From Bacteroides sp. (GTDB lineage Bacteria; Bacteroidota; Bacteroidia; Bacteroidales; Marinifilaceae): a stretch of DNA of 64,000 nt. The translations under genes and the position numbers were made by a program. The notes under the pieces were generated by a model. That model was not told the origin of the DNA and did not search any database. It saw only the letters and a list, made by a program, of their open reading frames with translations. The stretch lies in contig JAETOX010000002.1 of assembly GCA_021771575.1 (NCBI GenBank), forward strand, positions 1 to 64,000. Reading direction: 5' to 3'. Below, one piece after another: positions 36,601 through 46,274 of this stretch (positions are counted from its first letter, which is position 1; each line of letters begins with the position of its first letter).

Positions 36601-36875
36601 GCCGTTTGTCCACCAAAAGAGAGCAAAATGCCATCCGGCCGCTCTTTTTTAATCACTTCTTCTACATATTCGGGAGTTACCGGCAAATAATAAATTTTAT
36701 CGGCTACCCCTTCGGAAGTTTGTACTGTAGCAATGTTCGGATTAATCAATACACTGTATTTTCCTTCTTCCCGTATCGCTTTCAATGCCTGTGATCCGGA
36801 ATAATCGAATTCCCCGGCTTGTCCGATTTTTAATGCTCCCGATCCCAGTAATAATATTTTGTTTATTTCTTTCAT
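33660..36875 (-). CDS. carB: Carbamoyl-phosphate synthase large subunit
   Basis: MKEINKILLLGSGALKIGQAGEFDYSGSQALKAI...; full-length 1071 aa with two ATP-grasp halves and an MGS-like C-terminus. Confidence 0.96.
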   Translation of the reverse strand: MKEINKILLLGSGALKIGQAGEFDYSGSQALKAIREEGKYSVLINPNIATVQTSEGVADKIYYLPVTPEYVEEVIKKERPDGILLSFGGQTALNCGVELYQKGILEKYDVQVLGTPVQAIIDTEDRKIFARKLKEIEVKTPRSIAANTMEEAMEASKELGFPIIVRAAYTLGGLGSGFCSDEEELRKLAASAFSYSPQILVEESLKGWKEVEYEVVRDRYDNCITVCNMENFDPLGIHTGESIVVAPSQTLSNSEYHKLRAIAIKIIRHIGIVGECNVQYALDPASEDYRVIEVNARLSRSSALASKATGYPLAFVAAKLGLGYGLHEIKNSVTKITTACFEPALDYVVCKIPRWDLNKFEGVSKLIGSSMKSVGEIMAIGRTFEEAIQKGLRMVGQGMHGFVGNKVIIPDIDEELVNPTDKRIFAIAEAFDIGYSVEKVHAMTHIDRWFLERLQNIYCLKNELEKYTMITGVSPVLLRKAKQMGFSDFQIARFAIQDENSTAHQKMLQVREYRKGLGILPCVKQIDTLAGEYPAQTNYLYITYNGTENDVNYERDGRSVIVLGSGAYRIGSSVEFDWCGVSALNTIKKAGYRSVMINYNPETVSTDYDTCDRLYFDELTFERVMDIVELEQPKGVIVSTGGQIPNNLAMRLKEQHVTILGTSADSIDRAEDRQKFSTMCDRLRIDQPRWKELVSLEDIYRFADEVGFPLLIRPSYVLSGAAMNVVSNKEELVRFLELAVEVSKDHPVVVTEFIEQAKEVEIDAVAQNGEIKAYAISEHVEFAGVHSGDATIVFPAQKLYVETMRRIKKIARAIAKELNISGPFNMQFLAKDNDIKVIECNLRASRSFPFVSKVLKYNFIEMATRIMLGEHVEELNKSVFDLDYVGVKASQFSFARLLKADPVLGVDMSSTGEVGCIGETYYEAILKSMISVGHCIPEKNILISSGPSRSKVELLNATRMLINKGYTIFATAGTAKFFEENGIQVTILHWPDEAKEPNIMDYLRNKKIDLVINIPKNHTIRELDNGYKIRRAAVDYNIPLITNARLASAFIYAICKVNKEDIAIKSWDEYK

Positions 36876-36918
36876 GACTTGATTTTGCTTACTTTCTGTT
36901 CTGATGAAATCGTCGATT

Positions 36919-38001
36919 TCAACTTTTTGCTTTTTTCATATTCTCAATAAATAAATCGAATAAATATTCAGTATCTACCGGACCGCTGGATGCTTCGGGA
37001 TGAAACTGAGCAGAAAAAAATGGTTTTGTTTTATGCCGTATACCTTCATTGGTACCATCGTTTACATTAACAAAAAGCGGTTCCCATTCAGAAGGCAAAG
37101 TCCGATCATCGATGGCGAAACCATGATTCTGTGAAGTAATATAACAACGGTTGCCACCTGGTTGCATCACCGGCTGATTGTGGCTTCGATGACCGTACTT
37201 CAATTTAAAAGTCTGTGCTCCTGCAGCCCTGGCCATCAATTGATTTCCCAAACAAATGCCCATAATCGGTTTATCACCGGCTAAAATGGTACGGATATTT
37301 TCGATGGTTATCCCACATTTAGCAGGATCGCCCGGACCGTTCGAAAGAAAAAATCCATCACAATCTTCCCGGGTAAAATCGTAATTCCAGGGAACCCGCT
37401 CAATGGTCACATCCCGTTTCAATAAACATCGGATGATATTGTACTTCACTCCACAATCTACTAAAACTACCTTATATTTTCCGTGTCCATATCGAATCAC
37501 TTCAGGAGTAGATACTTCTGCTACAATATTATCTTCATTCGGATCATAAAAAGGGATAGCAATGTGATCAAATTCAATTCTTCCCAACATAGCCCCATGT
37601 TCCCTTAATTTTTTTGTTAAAGCCCGTGTATCTATACCGAAAAGTCCCGGAACCTGTTGTTCTTTCAACCATTGTCCGAGACTTTTTTGAGAATTCCAAT
37701 GACTGTATGCAAAAGAATAATCTGAAATAATCAAGGCTGTACAATGAATTTTGTCCGACTCGAAAAATTTCGAAACACCGTTTTCCTCCACATCGAACGG
37801 TACACCATAATTTCCAATCATCGGATAAGTGGGTACCAGAATTTGTCCCTTATAAGATGGGTCGGTCAGACTTTCAGGATAACCTGTCATAGCTGTATAA
37901 AATACAACTTCTCCGGAAACCGATTTTTCATACCCGAAAGAAGTACCTTCATAAACTGTTCCATCTTGCAGAACCAAACGAGCTTTTTTCAAATTTTGCA
38001 T
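36919..38001 (-). CDS. carA: Carbamoyl-phosphate synthase small subunit
   Basis: LVLQDGTVYEGTSFGYEKSVSGEVVFYTAMTGYPESLTDPSY; GICLGNQLMARAAG glutaminase motif. Confidence 0.96.
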   Translation of the reverse strand: MQNLKKARLVLQDGTVYEGTSFGYEKSVSGEVVFYTAMTGYPESLTDPSYKGQILVPTYPMIGNYGVPFDVEENGVSKFFESDKIHCTALIISDYSFAYSHWNSQKSLGQWLKEQQVPGLFGIDTRALTKKLREHGAMLGRIEFDHIAIPFYDPNEDNIVAEVSTPEVIRYGHGKYKVVLVDCGVKYNIIRCLLKRDVTIERVPWNYDFTREDCDGFFLSNGPGDPAKCGITIENIRTILAGDKPIMGICLGNQLMARAAGAQTFKLKYGHRSHNQPVMQPGGNRCYITSQNHGFAIDDRTLPSEWEPLFVNVNDGTNEGIRHKTKPFFSAQFHPEASSGPVDTEYLFDLFIENMKKAKS

Positions 38002-38043
38002 ATCTATTTTTATGAACTAATTTACCAAACGCCCAAATTGGCG

Positions 38044-38051
38044 CAAAGATA
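38044..38051 (-). promoter_or_regulatory. carAB -7 promoter element (TATCTTTG on minus strand)
   Basis: CAAAGATA on the plus strand; TAnnTTTG match 43 nt upstream of the carA start. Confidence 0.6.
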
Positions 38052-38071
38052 AAAAACTTAGAGTACAGAAA

Positions 38072-38106
38072 AGAATATTTATTCATTTATTTTGAATTTA
38101 TATTCA
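38072..38106 (-). promoter_or_regulatory. Two tandem ARG boxes upstream of carAB
   Basis: AGAATATTTATTCA (38072-38085) and TGAATTTATATTCA (38093-38106), centres exactly 21 bp apart; the second matches TGAATWWWWATTCA perfectly. Confidence 0.7.
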
Positions 38107-38398
38107 AATACAGACTTATAAAGTTGTTTTAAAAAGAGCGATCCTGTCATGATAGATATAGGACAGAAATTCACCGAATTCTACTTTCCGATGATCCGGA
38201 CAGCAATCGAAGAATAGCCCTGACTGGCAAATGCAGCGGATGATGGAGTGTACAGCCGGATGAAAGAAAATCATGACCGTACGATCCGCATCATACCCGA
38301 AATGATCTATCAGACTCAGGAATATACGAAAGATGGATGATTCTTGTTTGGGGAATGTAATTGATCTATCCGGTTTTTATTAATCAATTAAAATACAT

Positions 38399-38406
38399 TA
38401 TCTTTG
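38399..38406 (+). promoter_or_regulatory. argR -7 promoter element (TATCTTTG)
   Basis: TAnnTTTG match 30 nt before the argR start. Confidence 0.5.
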
Positions 38407-38436
38407 CATAAGCTAATCATCTGAAAAAATTATTTT

Positions 38437-38916
38437 ATGCGGAATAAAACCAAAAGACTTTTAACTATCCGAAAGTTAATCGAATCCGAATTGATCTCTT
38501 CTCAGGAAGAATTGCTCTTCCGTTTAAAAGAGATGAATGTAGAAGCTACACAAAGCACATTATCCCGAGATCTGAAATTCATGAAAGTAGCTAAAATTCC
38601 CCATAAAGAAAAAGGCTACATTTACGTTATTCCGGAAAGTATTCAAAATGAACAACGTGAAGAAAAAGTTTCAGCCATTATCACTGATACCATTCTGAGT
38701 ATAGATTTTTCCGGTAATATGGCTGTCATTAAGACTTTACCCGGTTATGCCAATGCTGTTACTGTCTTGATAGATAGCGAAAACTATTTTGAAATTTTAG
38801 GGACGATTGCAGGAGACGATACTATTTTTATTGTGATGCGGGAAGGAGTAAGCCGAAGTGAATTAGTCGAAGCATTGACCTCGGTACATCCGGCTATTCA
38901 CACTTTATATAAATAG
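38437..38916 (+). CDS. argR: Arginine repressor
   Basis: ISSQEELLFRLKEMNVEATQSTLSRDLKFMKVAKIP winged HTH; C-terminal GTIAGDDTIFIVMR. Confidence 0.93.
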   Translation: MRNKTKRLLTIRKLIESELISSQEELLFRLKEMNVEATQSTLSRDLKFMKVAKIPHKEKGYIYVIPESIQNEQREEKVSAIITDTILSIDFSGNMAVIKTLPGYANAVTVLIDSENYFEILGTIAGDDTIFIVMREGVSRSELVEALTSVHPAIHTLYK

Positions 38917-39007
38917 ATAAAGTTTAAATAATACTTTTTCTACATTCAATCTTCCATTATATCAAAAATAGTTTGTAAACTTGCACCCCAGATTTTATTA
39001 GAGTATC

Positions 39008-39847
39008 ATGCAAGTTTTAAATACTAAAAATGAATTGATTAACCTTCTTGGACAATACCGGAAAGAGGGTAAGAAAATCGGATTTGTGCCTACTATGGGC
39101 GCTTTACACAGCGGACATTTGTCCCTGGTTAAAGAAAGTAAAAAAAATAGCGATCTCACTGTAGTCAGTATATTTGTCAATCCAACGCAATTCAACGATC
39201 CGGAAGATCTGAAAAGATATCCACGTACTCTGGAAAAAGATGTCGAACTACTGAAAACAGTAGACTGTGATCTGGTATTCGCTCCTTCAGTTGAAGAAAT
39301 CTATCCGGAACCCGATACCCGCAAATTTGATTTCGGTTATCTGGAAACGGTGATGGAAGGTGCTAAAAGACCAGGACATTTCAATGGGGTAGGCCAGGTA
39401 GTAAGCCGTTTATTTGATATCGTAAAACCGGACAAAGCTTTTTTCGGAATGAAAGATTTTCAACAAGTAGCCATCATTAAAAATATGGTTAAGCAATTGA
39501 ATTTTCCTATCGAAATCATTCCTTGCCCTATTATCCGTGAAGAAAGTGGGCTGGCATTAAGCTCCCGCAATACTTTATTGGATGAAGAACATAAAAAAAA
39601 TGCTCCTCACATTTATGCTACTTTAAAAAAAGCTCGTAACTTAGCTTCACAAATGAATGTAGCAGAATTAAAAAAGTGGATAACAGAAGAAATCAACCGT
39701 AATCTTTACCTGGAAACTGAATATGTAGAAATCGTAGACGATACTACGTTGAATATTGTGCAAAGCTGGGAAGAAAAAGGAACTAAAGTAGCGTGTGTTG
39801 CTGTGTATGCTGGTAAAATCCGGTTAATTGATAATATCGTATTTTAG
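39008..39847 (+). CDS. panC: Pantothenate synthetase
   Basis: [38 protein letters not shown]. Confidence 0.96.
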   Translation: MQVLNTKNELINLLGQYRKEGKKIGFVPTMGALHSGHLSLVKESKKNSDLTVVSIFVNPTQFNDPEDLKRYPRTLEKDVELLKTVDCDLVFAPSVEEIYPEPDTRKFDFGYLETVMEGAKRPGHFNGVGQVVSRLFDIVKPDKAFFGMKDFQQVAIIKNMVKQLNFPIEIIPCPIIREESGLALSSRNTLLDEEHKKNAPHIYATLKKARNLASQMNVAELKKWITEEINRNLYLETEYVEIVDDTTLNIVQSWEEKGTKVACVAVYAGKIRLIDNIVF

Positions 39848-39867
39848 AAATTAAAATCACTACCACC

Positions 39868-40218
39868 ATGTTTATAGAAGTAGTTAAATCTAAAATCCAT
39901 AAAGTAACGGTTACCGAAGCTAATCTTCAATATGTAGGAAGTATTACAATCGATGTCGCTTTAATGGAAGCTGCTAATATAATCGAAAATGAAAAGGTCC
40001 AAATTGTTAATGTCAATAACGGCGAACGGTTGGAAACCTATGTAATCAAAGGTAAAAGAGGATCGGGAGTAGTATGCTTGAATGGACCTGCAGCCCGTAA
40101 ATGTGCAGTAGGAGATGTCGTAATCATTATTTCTTATGCTTCTATGGATTTCGAAGAAGCTAAACAACATACTCCTACTCTTGTATTTCCCGACACCATG
40201 AGTAACCAGATTATTTAG
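39868..40218 (+). CDS. panD: Aspartate 1-decarboxylase
   Basis: [23 protein letters not shown]...VLNGPAARK-type sequence; Gly-Ser processing site YVGSI. Confidence 0.95.
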   Translation: MFIEVVKSKIHKVTVTEANLQYVGSITIDVALMEAANIIENEKVQIVNVNNGERLETYVIKGKRGSGVVCLNGPAARKCAVGDVVIIISYASMDFEEAKQHTPTLVFPDTMSNQII

Positions 40219-40220
40219 AG

Positions 40221-40709
40221 ATGGATTATTTCAATTTCATCCAAAAAAAGATAGTCTATCGGAAAGAAGATCTTTTCACTACGCTGAATCAGTGGCGTTT
40301 TAAGGAAGAAAAAATTGTTTTTACCAATGGATGTTTCGATATCCTGCATCGTGGACATACCGATTACCTGGCAAAAGCCGCTTCGCTGGGAAGTAAATTT
40401 ATTATCGGACTCAATACGGATGCTTCCGTGAAAAGATTAAAAGGAAAAAATCGTCCTGTTAATCCTGAATATGCCCGTGCTTTTGTATTAGCGTCTCTTA
40501 TCTATACTGACAAAATTATTCTTTTTGAAGAAGATACTCCATTAGAATTAATTCGCTATATACAACCCGATATCCTGGTAAAAGGAAGTGATTACTCTCC
40601 GGAAAATATCATAGGTTACGACATTGTCAAAGCTAAAGGAGGAAAAATAATGACGATCGACTTAACCGAAGGATATTCTACGACTTCTATTCTCGATAAA
40701 ATAGTGTAG
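40221..40709 (+). CDS. rfaE2: D-glycero-beta-D-manno-heptose 1-phosphate adenylyltransferase
   Basis: VFTNGCFDILHRGHTDYLAKAASLGSKFIIGLNTDASVKRLKG nucleotidyltransferase. Confidence 0.9.
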   Translation: MDYFNFIQKKIVYRKEDLFTTLNQWRFKEEKIVFTNGCFDILHRGHTDYLAKAASLGSKFIIGLNTDASVKRLKGKNRPVNPEYARAFVLASLIYTDKIILFEEDTPLELIRYIQPDILVKGSDYSPENIIGYDIVKAKGGKIMTIDLTEGYSTTSILDKIV

Positions 40710-41390
40710 TCTAAACTAATCCATATACCGATGCAAGAGCGATTTACATCGGTATATCATTTACTTACTAAAGAATTAAAACAAAATTCGATAGTAAAAA
40801 TGGTCAAAAATGCCAAAAAAGTTCTGACATTTTTGACTTTTTGATTATTTAGTCTACAAAAAGAACAGTTGAAAACCTGTATAAGAGCTGTTGAAAACTT
40901 ACGAAAGAAACTAATAACTTTATTTGGAAAATTAGTTTTGGTTTTCTATTCTCCTTTTTCTTCAATATTCAAAGAAAAGAAACTAATTTTATTCGGAATT
41001 ATTTTTACAAGTTACTAACCGTTTTACACCAGTATCCTATTCTTTTTTTACTAAAACAAAAAGAAACTGACACTTGTTAATAAGTACAATAATCTTCTTA
41101 TAATCAAATCTTTTTTTAATAAATATCTGTTAGTAATTTGTCGTTCATTCAAAAGAATGACAAAAGCAAACAATCTTTCTAACATTTACAAAGAGTACTA
41201 ACAACCTATTATCATCATCATTTATCTTTATAAAAAAATAAAAATATAATAATGAATATATGATTGTGAAAAACAGGCTTTATATAACTTTGCAGACACT
41301 TTATGAAATTTTTATAGGGAGTGATTTTCTTAGCAAGATAAAAAATAGTAAGTTTGAAGATTGTATTGAGACAGAATAAATATAGAGCAA
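40710..41390. other. AT-rich intergenic region, candidate replication origin
   Basis: About 680 bp without ORFs, repeated TGTTARTA(A/C) 9-mers and GTTGAAAAC repeats, near an apparent compositional switch. Confidence 0.4.
41285..41292 (+). promoter_or_regulatory. dut -7 promoter element (TAACTTTG)
   Basis: TAnnTTTG match upstream of dut. Confidence 0.5.
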
Positions 41391-41825
41391 ATGAAAGTCA
41401 AGATTGTCAACCATTCTAAGCATCCTCTTCCGGAGTATAAAACCAAAGCATCGGCAGGTATGGATATCCGGGCTAATTTAGATGAAACCGTTATTCTTTG
41501 TCCTTTGGAAAGAAAATTGATACCTACAGGTCTGTATATAGAATTGCCTGAAGGGTATGAAGCGCAAATTCGTCCACGGAGTGGTTTGGCTTTAAACGAG
41601 GGGTTAGGGATATTAAATAGCCCTGGCACTATAGATGCCGATTACCGAGGTGAAATAGGGATCATTGTCGTTAATCTTTCAAATACCGTTATTTCTATAG
41701 AAGATGGGGAAAGAATTTGCCAGATGGTAATCAATAAAGTTGAACAGGCTGAATGGGTGAAAGTAGAGGAATTGACAGATTCGGCAAGGGGAGAAGGAGG
41801 TTTCGGACATACGGGAAAAAATTAA
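41391..41825 (+). CDS. dut: dUTP diphosphatase
   Basis: [43 protein letters not shown] dUTPase motifs. Confidence 0.96.
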   Translation: MKVKIVNHSKHPLPEYKTKASAGMDIRANLDETVILCPLERKLIPTGLYIELPEGYEAQIRPRSGLALNEGLGILNSPGTIDADYRGEIGIIVVNLSNTVISIEDGERICQMVINKVEQAEWVKVEELTDSARGEGGFGHTGKN

Positions 41826-41841
41826 TGAATAGCAGGAGAAT

Positions 41842-43566
41842 ATGAAGAAATGGATTGCTTTGGTATGTATATTTCTTTTTATGACAGAAGCATTCGCTGA
41901 TAAAAAAAAGAAAACAGAAAATATCCAGGAGTTAGACGAGAAAAACAAAATGGAATTTGACTTTTCTTTTATGGAAGGAGTCAGAAGTAAAATTATAGGA
42001 GATTATCAGTCAGCTATCGGTTGGTTTGATAATTGTTTGAAAATATTACCTTATAGTCCTGTTGTAAAATATGAAATAGCCAGTTTGTTAATGGCAAATC
42101 AAGATTTTAACGGAGCTTTGCAATTAGCAAGAGAAGCTGTGACAGGTAATCCGGAAAATATGTGGTATAAAATATTATTGGCCAATATTTTTCAGAAGAA
42201 GGCTATGATCGAAGAAGCTTGCCAAGTATATGCAGAGATTATTGCTAAGTATCCCAATAAAGAAGAATTTTATGTTATTGAAGCAGGGTTGTATACTTCT
42301 ATCGAAAAATGGCAAAAAGCAATTGAAGTGTATGACCGGTATGAAGCTCAATATGGCATAACTGAACCAGTTTCTATAGAAAAAATCAAACTTTATACTA
42401 AATTAGACGATGTTAAAAAAGCATCGAGTGAATTGTTGAAACTGATTCGTAAATTTCCGGATAGAAGTGAATATTTAAGTCTATTGGCAGAATTATATTT
42501 TAATTACGATCAGGATAAGAAGGGGTTACAAATTTTAGACCGTTTACTGAAAGCAGATCCCGGAAACGGTTTTGTTCATTTTTATCTGGCAGATTATTAT
42601 CGGGATAAAAAGCAAGAAAAAGAAGCAGATAAACATACGAAGAGTGCTCTACTGAGTGATAAAATAGATAATGGTTATAAAATTCAATACATTCTGAAAC
42701 TTATCCTGAACCCGGATACTACTCTGGTATCCGAAGCTACCTTGGATGAATATATGGATCTGTTAATGCAAAAATACAGTGATGATCTAGCTATACGGGC
42801 TTTACATTCTGATTTTTTGAAGAAGGACCATAAATTAGCTGAAGCAAAGAAGGAATTGGAATATATTCTGGAGAGAGATCAAAATAACTATTTGATTTGG
42901 GAAGAGCTGTTACTATTATGCAATGAGATGGGTGATACTGCTTGTCTGTATAATCGGAGTATAGAGGCTATGAAATATTTTCCGGATCAGCCTTTACCAT
43001 ATGCTTTGGCTGGTATTTCTTTGATGATGCAAAAAGATTTTCATGCTGCACTTCCTTATTTTGAAAAAGGAGTTACGCTAACCGATGAAAAAGTGGCTTT
43101 GAAAGCTCAATTTTATTCTTATTTGGGAGATTGTTATTATAATCTGGACAGTGTTTCGAAAGCTTTCAATATGTTTGATCAAGTGTTAAAAATCAATCCG
43201 AATGATATTTTAGTATTGAATAACTATGCTTATTATCTTTCCTTAAAAGGGGAGAGATTGGATAAAGCTGAAAATATGAGTTCCAAAGCAGTATCTCTGG
43301 AACCCGACAATGCTACTTATTTAGATACCTATGCTTGGGTTTTGTATAAAAGAAAGGATTATTCACAAGCCCGTTACTATATGAAATTGGCAATAGAGAA
43401 AACAGAAGATCCTTCAGGAGTGTTATATGAACATTACGGTGATATTCTTTTTCATCATGGTGACCATGAGGAAGCACTGAAAATGTGGAAAAAGGCACTG
43501 GAATTAGGTGGAGAGATTTCTGATGAATTGAAAGAAAAAGTTGAAACAGGAGTAATGCCGGAATAA
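41842..43566 (+). CDS. Secreted tetratricopeptide-repeat protein
   Basis: Signal peptide and many TPR units (NNYAYYLSLKGERLDKAENMSSKAVSLEPDNATYLDTYAWVLYKRKDYSQA). Confidence 0.88.
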   Translation: MKKWIALVCIFLFMTEAFADKKKKTENIQELDEKNKMEFDFSFMEGVRSKIIGDYQSAIGWFDNCLKILPYSPVVKYEIASLLMANQDFNGALQLAREAVTGNPENMWYKILLANIFQKKAMIEEACQVYAEIIAKYPNKEEFYVIEAGLYTSIEKWQKAIEVYDRYEAQYGITEPVSIEKIKLYTKLDDVKKASSELLKLIRKFPDRSEYLSLLAELYFNYDQDKKGLQILDRLLKADPGNGFVHFYLADYYRDKKQEKEADKHTKSALLSDKIDNGYKIQYILKLILNPDTTLVSEATLDEYMDLLMQKYSDDLAIRALHSDFLKKDHKLAEAKKELEYILERDQNNYLIWEELLLLCNEMGDTACLYNRSIEAMKYFPDQPLPYALAGISLMMQKDFHAALPYFEKGVTLTDEKVALKAQFYSYLGDCYYNLDSVSKAFNMFDQVLKINPNDILVLNNYAYYLSLKGERLDKAENMSSKAVSLEPDNATYLDTYAWVLYKRKDYSQARYYMKLAIEKTEDPSGVLYEHYGDILFHHGDHEEALKMWKKALELGGEISDELKEKVETGVMPE

Positions 43567-43569
43567 TTG

Positions 43570-44433
43570 ATGGGTAGGATGAGCAGAAATTATATATTAT
43601 ATTGGATCTTTGCTGTTTGTTTATTTGCTTCTTGCCGTAGTGTAAAACCGGTAGTTGTAAAGAAAGATATTCCTTCTATTGCTGAAAACAAATTATTGAA
43701 AAATATTAAAAGTAATGAATTGGAATATGAAACACTGTTTGCAAAAAAAATAGAAGTTTCTTTGACTCAAAAAAAGAGATCCGATAATTTTAAAGCCTCC
43801 TTGAAGATAAAAAGGGATAGTTTTATCCAAATATCCTTGACTGCTCCATTGGGCATAGAGGTGGCTCGGGTATTATTAACCAGAGATAGTATAAAATTTG
43901 TAGATACTTATCATAAAAAGTATTTTTTAGCTGATTATCAGTATTTTGCAGATAGATATGATAGTTATTTAAGTTTTGATTGTATCCAGAAAATCTTAAC
44001 GAATACTTTTTTTAATTTTGTAGATTGCAGTGGGATAGGGAAGAGTCGTAAATACAAATTGGATAAAACCAATCAAGGATATGAGCTTTCTACTGTGGAA
44101 GAGAAGGCTCTGAGCAGAAAAATAAAGAAATTTTATAAGAAAAAACGGAAAAATAAAGATTTTATTTTGATTTTGCAGAAGATTCTGATTGATCCTCAAT
44201 TGTTCAGGCCTTTGGTCATTTCAGTAGAGGACGTAGACGAAGAAACAAGTATTGCTGTGAATTATAAAAATTTAAAAAGTTTTTCAGGGAAAAAATTTCC
44301 AGAAGAGATTATTTTTGAACTGTCAGATGGTAAAGATAAAATAACGTTGGAATTGAAGTTTTTGAAATTAGAATTCGATGTAGCTGTGGAACCCAATTTT
44401 AGAATTTCGTCTAAATATAAAAAAATAGATTAG
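43570..44433 (+). CDS. DUF4292-like lipoprotein
   Basis: Lipobox CLFAS|CRS; beta-rich protein between TPR and M23 genes, as commonly seen for DUF4292. Confidence 0.7.
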   Translation: MGRMSRNYILYWIFAVCLFASCRSVKPVVVKKDIPSIAENKLLKNIKSNELEYETLFAKKIEVSLTQKKRSDNFKASLKIKRDSFIQISLTAPLGIEVARVLLTRDSIKFVDTYHKKYFLADYQYFADRYDSYLSFDCIQKILTNTFFNFVDCSGIGKSRKYKLDKTNQGYELSTVEEKALSRKIKKFYKKKRKNKDFILILQKILIDPQLFRPLVISVEDVDEETSIAVNYKNLKSFSGKKFPEEIIFELSDGKDKITLELKFLKLEFDVAVEPNFRISSKYKKID

Positions 44434-44436
44434 TAT

Positions 44437-45627
44437 ATGATATTTAAGATATTAAGTATATTAATATTTGTTTTTCTGTGTTTTCAGACGGAAGGGTTTA
44501 CTCAATCTATCAATAGTATAAAAAAAGAAAAAGAAAAGAGTGAAAAACAAATTTCTTATTTGAATAAGTTGCTGAACGAAGCAATGAAGAATAAATCGGC
44601 TTCTACCGAAAAGGTAAATATTCTTCAGCAAAAAGTTCTTCAGAGTAAAAAACTACTTTCTTCTTTAAACGAAGAGGTGAAATATATTCAGCATCATATC
44701 TCGATTAATGAGTCCCGGATTGAGGAACTTCAGAAAAATAAGCATTCTATGTTGGATTTGTATGCTAAATTAGTTTATGGTAATTGGAAAAAACGGAATA
44801 AAGCTGATAAGTTGATGTTTATTTTTTCTTCTGCTGATTTCAATCAAGCTTATAATCGATATAAGTATTTTCAACAAATACAGGATTATTCTCAGCGTCA
44901 ATTGGAGTTGATTCATCAGGTAAATGATTCCTTGAATCAAAAAAATCAGGATTTGAAAAGACTGGTTTCTCAGAAAGATAGTACGTTGAGAGAAATCGGT
45001 GAACGGAATAAAGAACTGGAACAGGAGCAAAGAAATGAGAGCCGGTATATATCTGAATTGCAAAAAAAAGAAAAAGAAATCCGGAAAAAACTGCAGCTAG
45101 AAATGCAGAATCGGCAAAAACTTTCTAAAGAATTGAATAGATTGATTACCAAACAGATAAAAGCTTCTGGAAGTTCTTCATCTACTTATAAACTGACTCC
45201 TGAAGAAAAGCTGGTTTCTGATGATTTTTCTAAAAACAGAGGTCGTTTACCTTGGCCTGTTGCAGAGGGTTTTGTTTCAGAAAAGTTTGGAGTACATGCA
45301 CATCCTATTCATAAAAGAGTGGAAGTAGTAAATGATGGGATTAATATTACGACTTCCCGTAATGCTGATGTCCGTTCAGTATTTAAGGGAGTAATATCTG
45401 AAGTTTGGTATCAGAAAGAATTGAATTACGTGATTATTATTCGTCATGGAAATTACCTTACTGCCTATTCTAATTTGGTGGATGTGGTAGTACAAAAAGG
45501 CCAGAAAGTGAATACAAAAGATAAATTGGGCAAAGTGGCTTATGATCCGGATAAAGGAAGTGTGTTAAACTTTCAGGTTAGAAAAGATATTGAAATATTA
45601 AATCCTGAGCTTTGGTTAGCTAAATAG
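44437..45627 (+). CDS. Murein hydrolase activator EnvC-like (M23 peptidase) protein
   Basis: Signal peptide, coiled coil, C-terminal degenerate M23/LytM domain (HPIHKRVEVVNDGINITTSRNADVRSVFKGVISEV). Confidence 0.88.
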   Translation: MIFKILSILIFVFLCFQTEGFTQSINSIKKEKEKSEKQISYLNKLLNEAMKNKSASTEKVNILQQKVLQSKKLLSSLNEEVKYIQHHISINESRIEELQKNKHSMLDLYAKLVYGNWKKRNKADKLMFIFSSADFNQAYNRYKYFQQIQDYSQRQLELIHQVNDSLNQKNQDLKRLVSQKDSTLREIGERNKELEQEQRNESRYISELQKKEKEIRKKLQLEMQNRQKLSKELNRLITKQIKASGSSSSTYKLTPEEKLVSDDFSKNRGRLPWPVAEGFVSEKFGVHAHPIHKRVEVVNDGINITTSRNADVRSVFKGVISEVWYQKELNYVIIIRHGNYLTAYSNLVDVVVQKGQKVNTKDKLGKVAYDPDKGSVLNFQVRKDIEILNPELWLAK

Positions 45628-45636
45628 CGATGGTGT

Positions 45637-46038
45637 GTGAACATTGATTCTCTGATATTTAAAAGTGAAAGTATTCGAAAGAATCTTGAAAAATTGAAAT
45701 TCAGTTATGCCAGTACATTGAAAAATAATCAGGAATTGGTTGATCCTTATGATTTAACAATGCATTTCTGGGTTTTTACTAGTATTTTTAAGATTTCGAT
45801 TTACAGAAACAAAAATTTTCAGAGATTGATCGGTGAATTCAAGGAACAACAGTGTCGGAATTTTGTTAATAAATCATTGCCTCAAAAAGATATTGAATTG
45901 ATAATTCAAAATATTTTAATAATTTCGCTATCACAGGAAGACTTAATCGATCGTTTTCGAAGTGTAGAGACACATAGTCTGATTTATAGTAATTTAGCTT
46001 GTTTACAGGAATTGAAACGTCAAGAATATAAATTATAA
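45637..46038 (+). CDS. Hypothetical protein (GTG start)
   Basis: 133-aa ORF co-directional with neighbours; no recognised domain. Confidence 0.45.
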   Translation: MNIDSLIFKSESIRKNLEKLKFSYASTLKNNQELVDPYDLTMHFWVFTSIFKISIYRNKNFQRLIGEFKEQQCRNFVNKSLPQKDIELIIQNILIISLSQEDLIDRFRSVETHSLIYSNLACLQELKRQEYKL

Positions 46039-46046
46039 AAGATAGT

Positions 46047-46274
46047 TTGTCTATTCTGGCAAAGTCAAATTTAATGTTGGCGTCTTTATTGACTGATAAA
46101 CTTTATGCTATCGAAGTAAAATTGGGACTATTACTTGACTATATACAGAATAATAAGCGGAGTGAATGGTGTCGTGAACAACAGTATATTGTCAATTATC
46201 TGAATGATATAGTTTTGGTGTTAACTGAAGCTTTGTATAAGGGAAAGCGTAATTTAGAGGATTCGATGGGATAG
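46047..46274 (+). CDS. Hypothetical small protein (TTG start)
   Basis: 75-aa ORF; no recognised domain. Confidence 0.35.
   Translation: MSILAKSNLMLASLLTDKLYAIEVKLGLLLDYIQNNKRSEWCREQQYIVNYLNDIVLVLTEALYKGKRNLEDSMG

Noticed and set aside
40723-40757. Perfect 11-bp hairpin (ATATACCGATG/CATCGGTATAT) after rfaE2 as a terminator
   Set aside because: No T-run follows; possible mRNA 3' structure or part of the intergenic element, but not supported as an intrinsic terminator.
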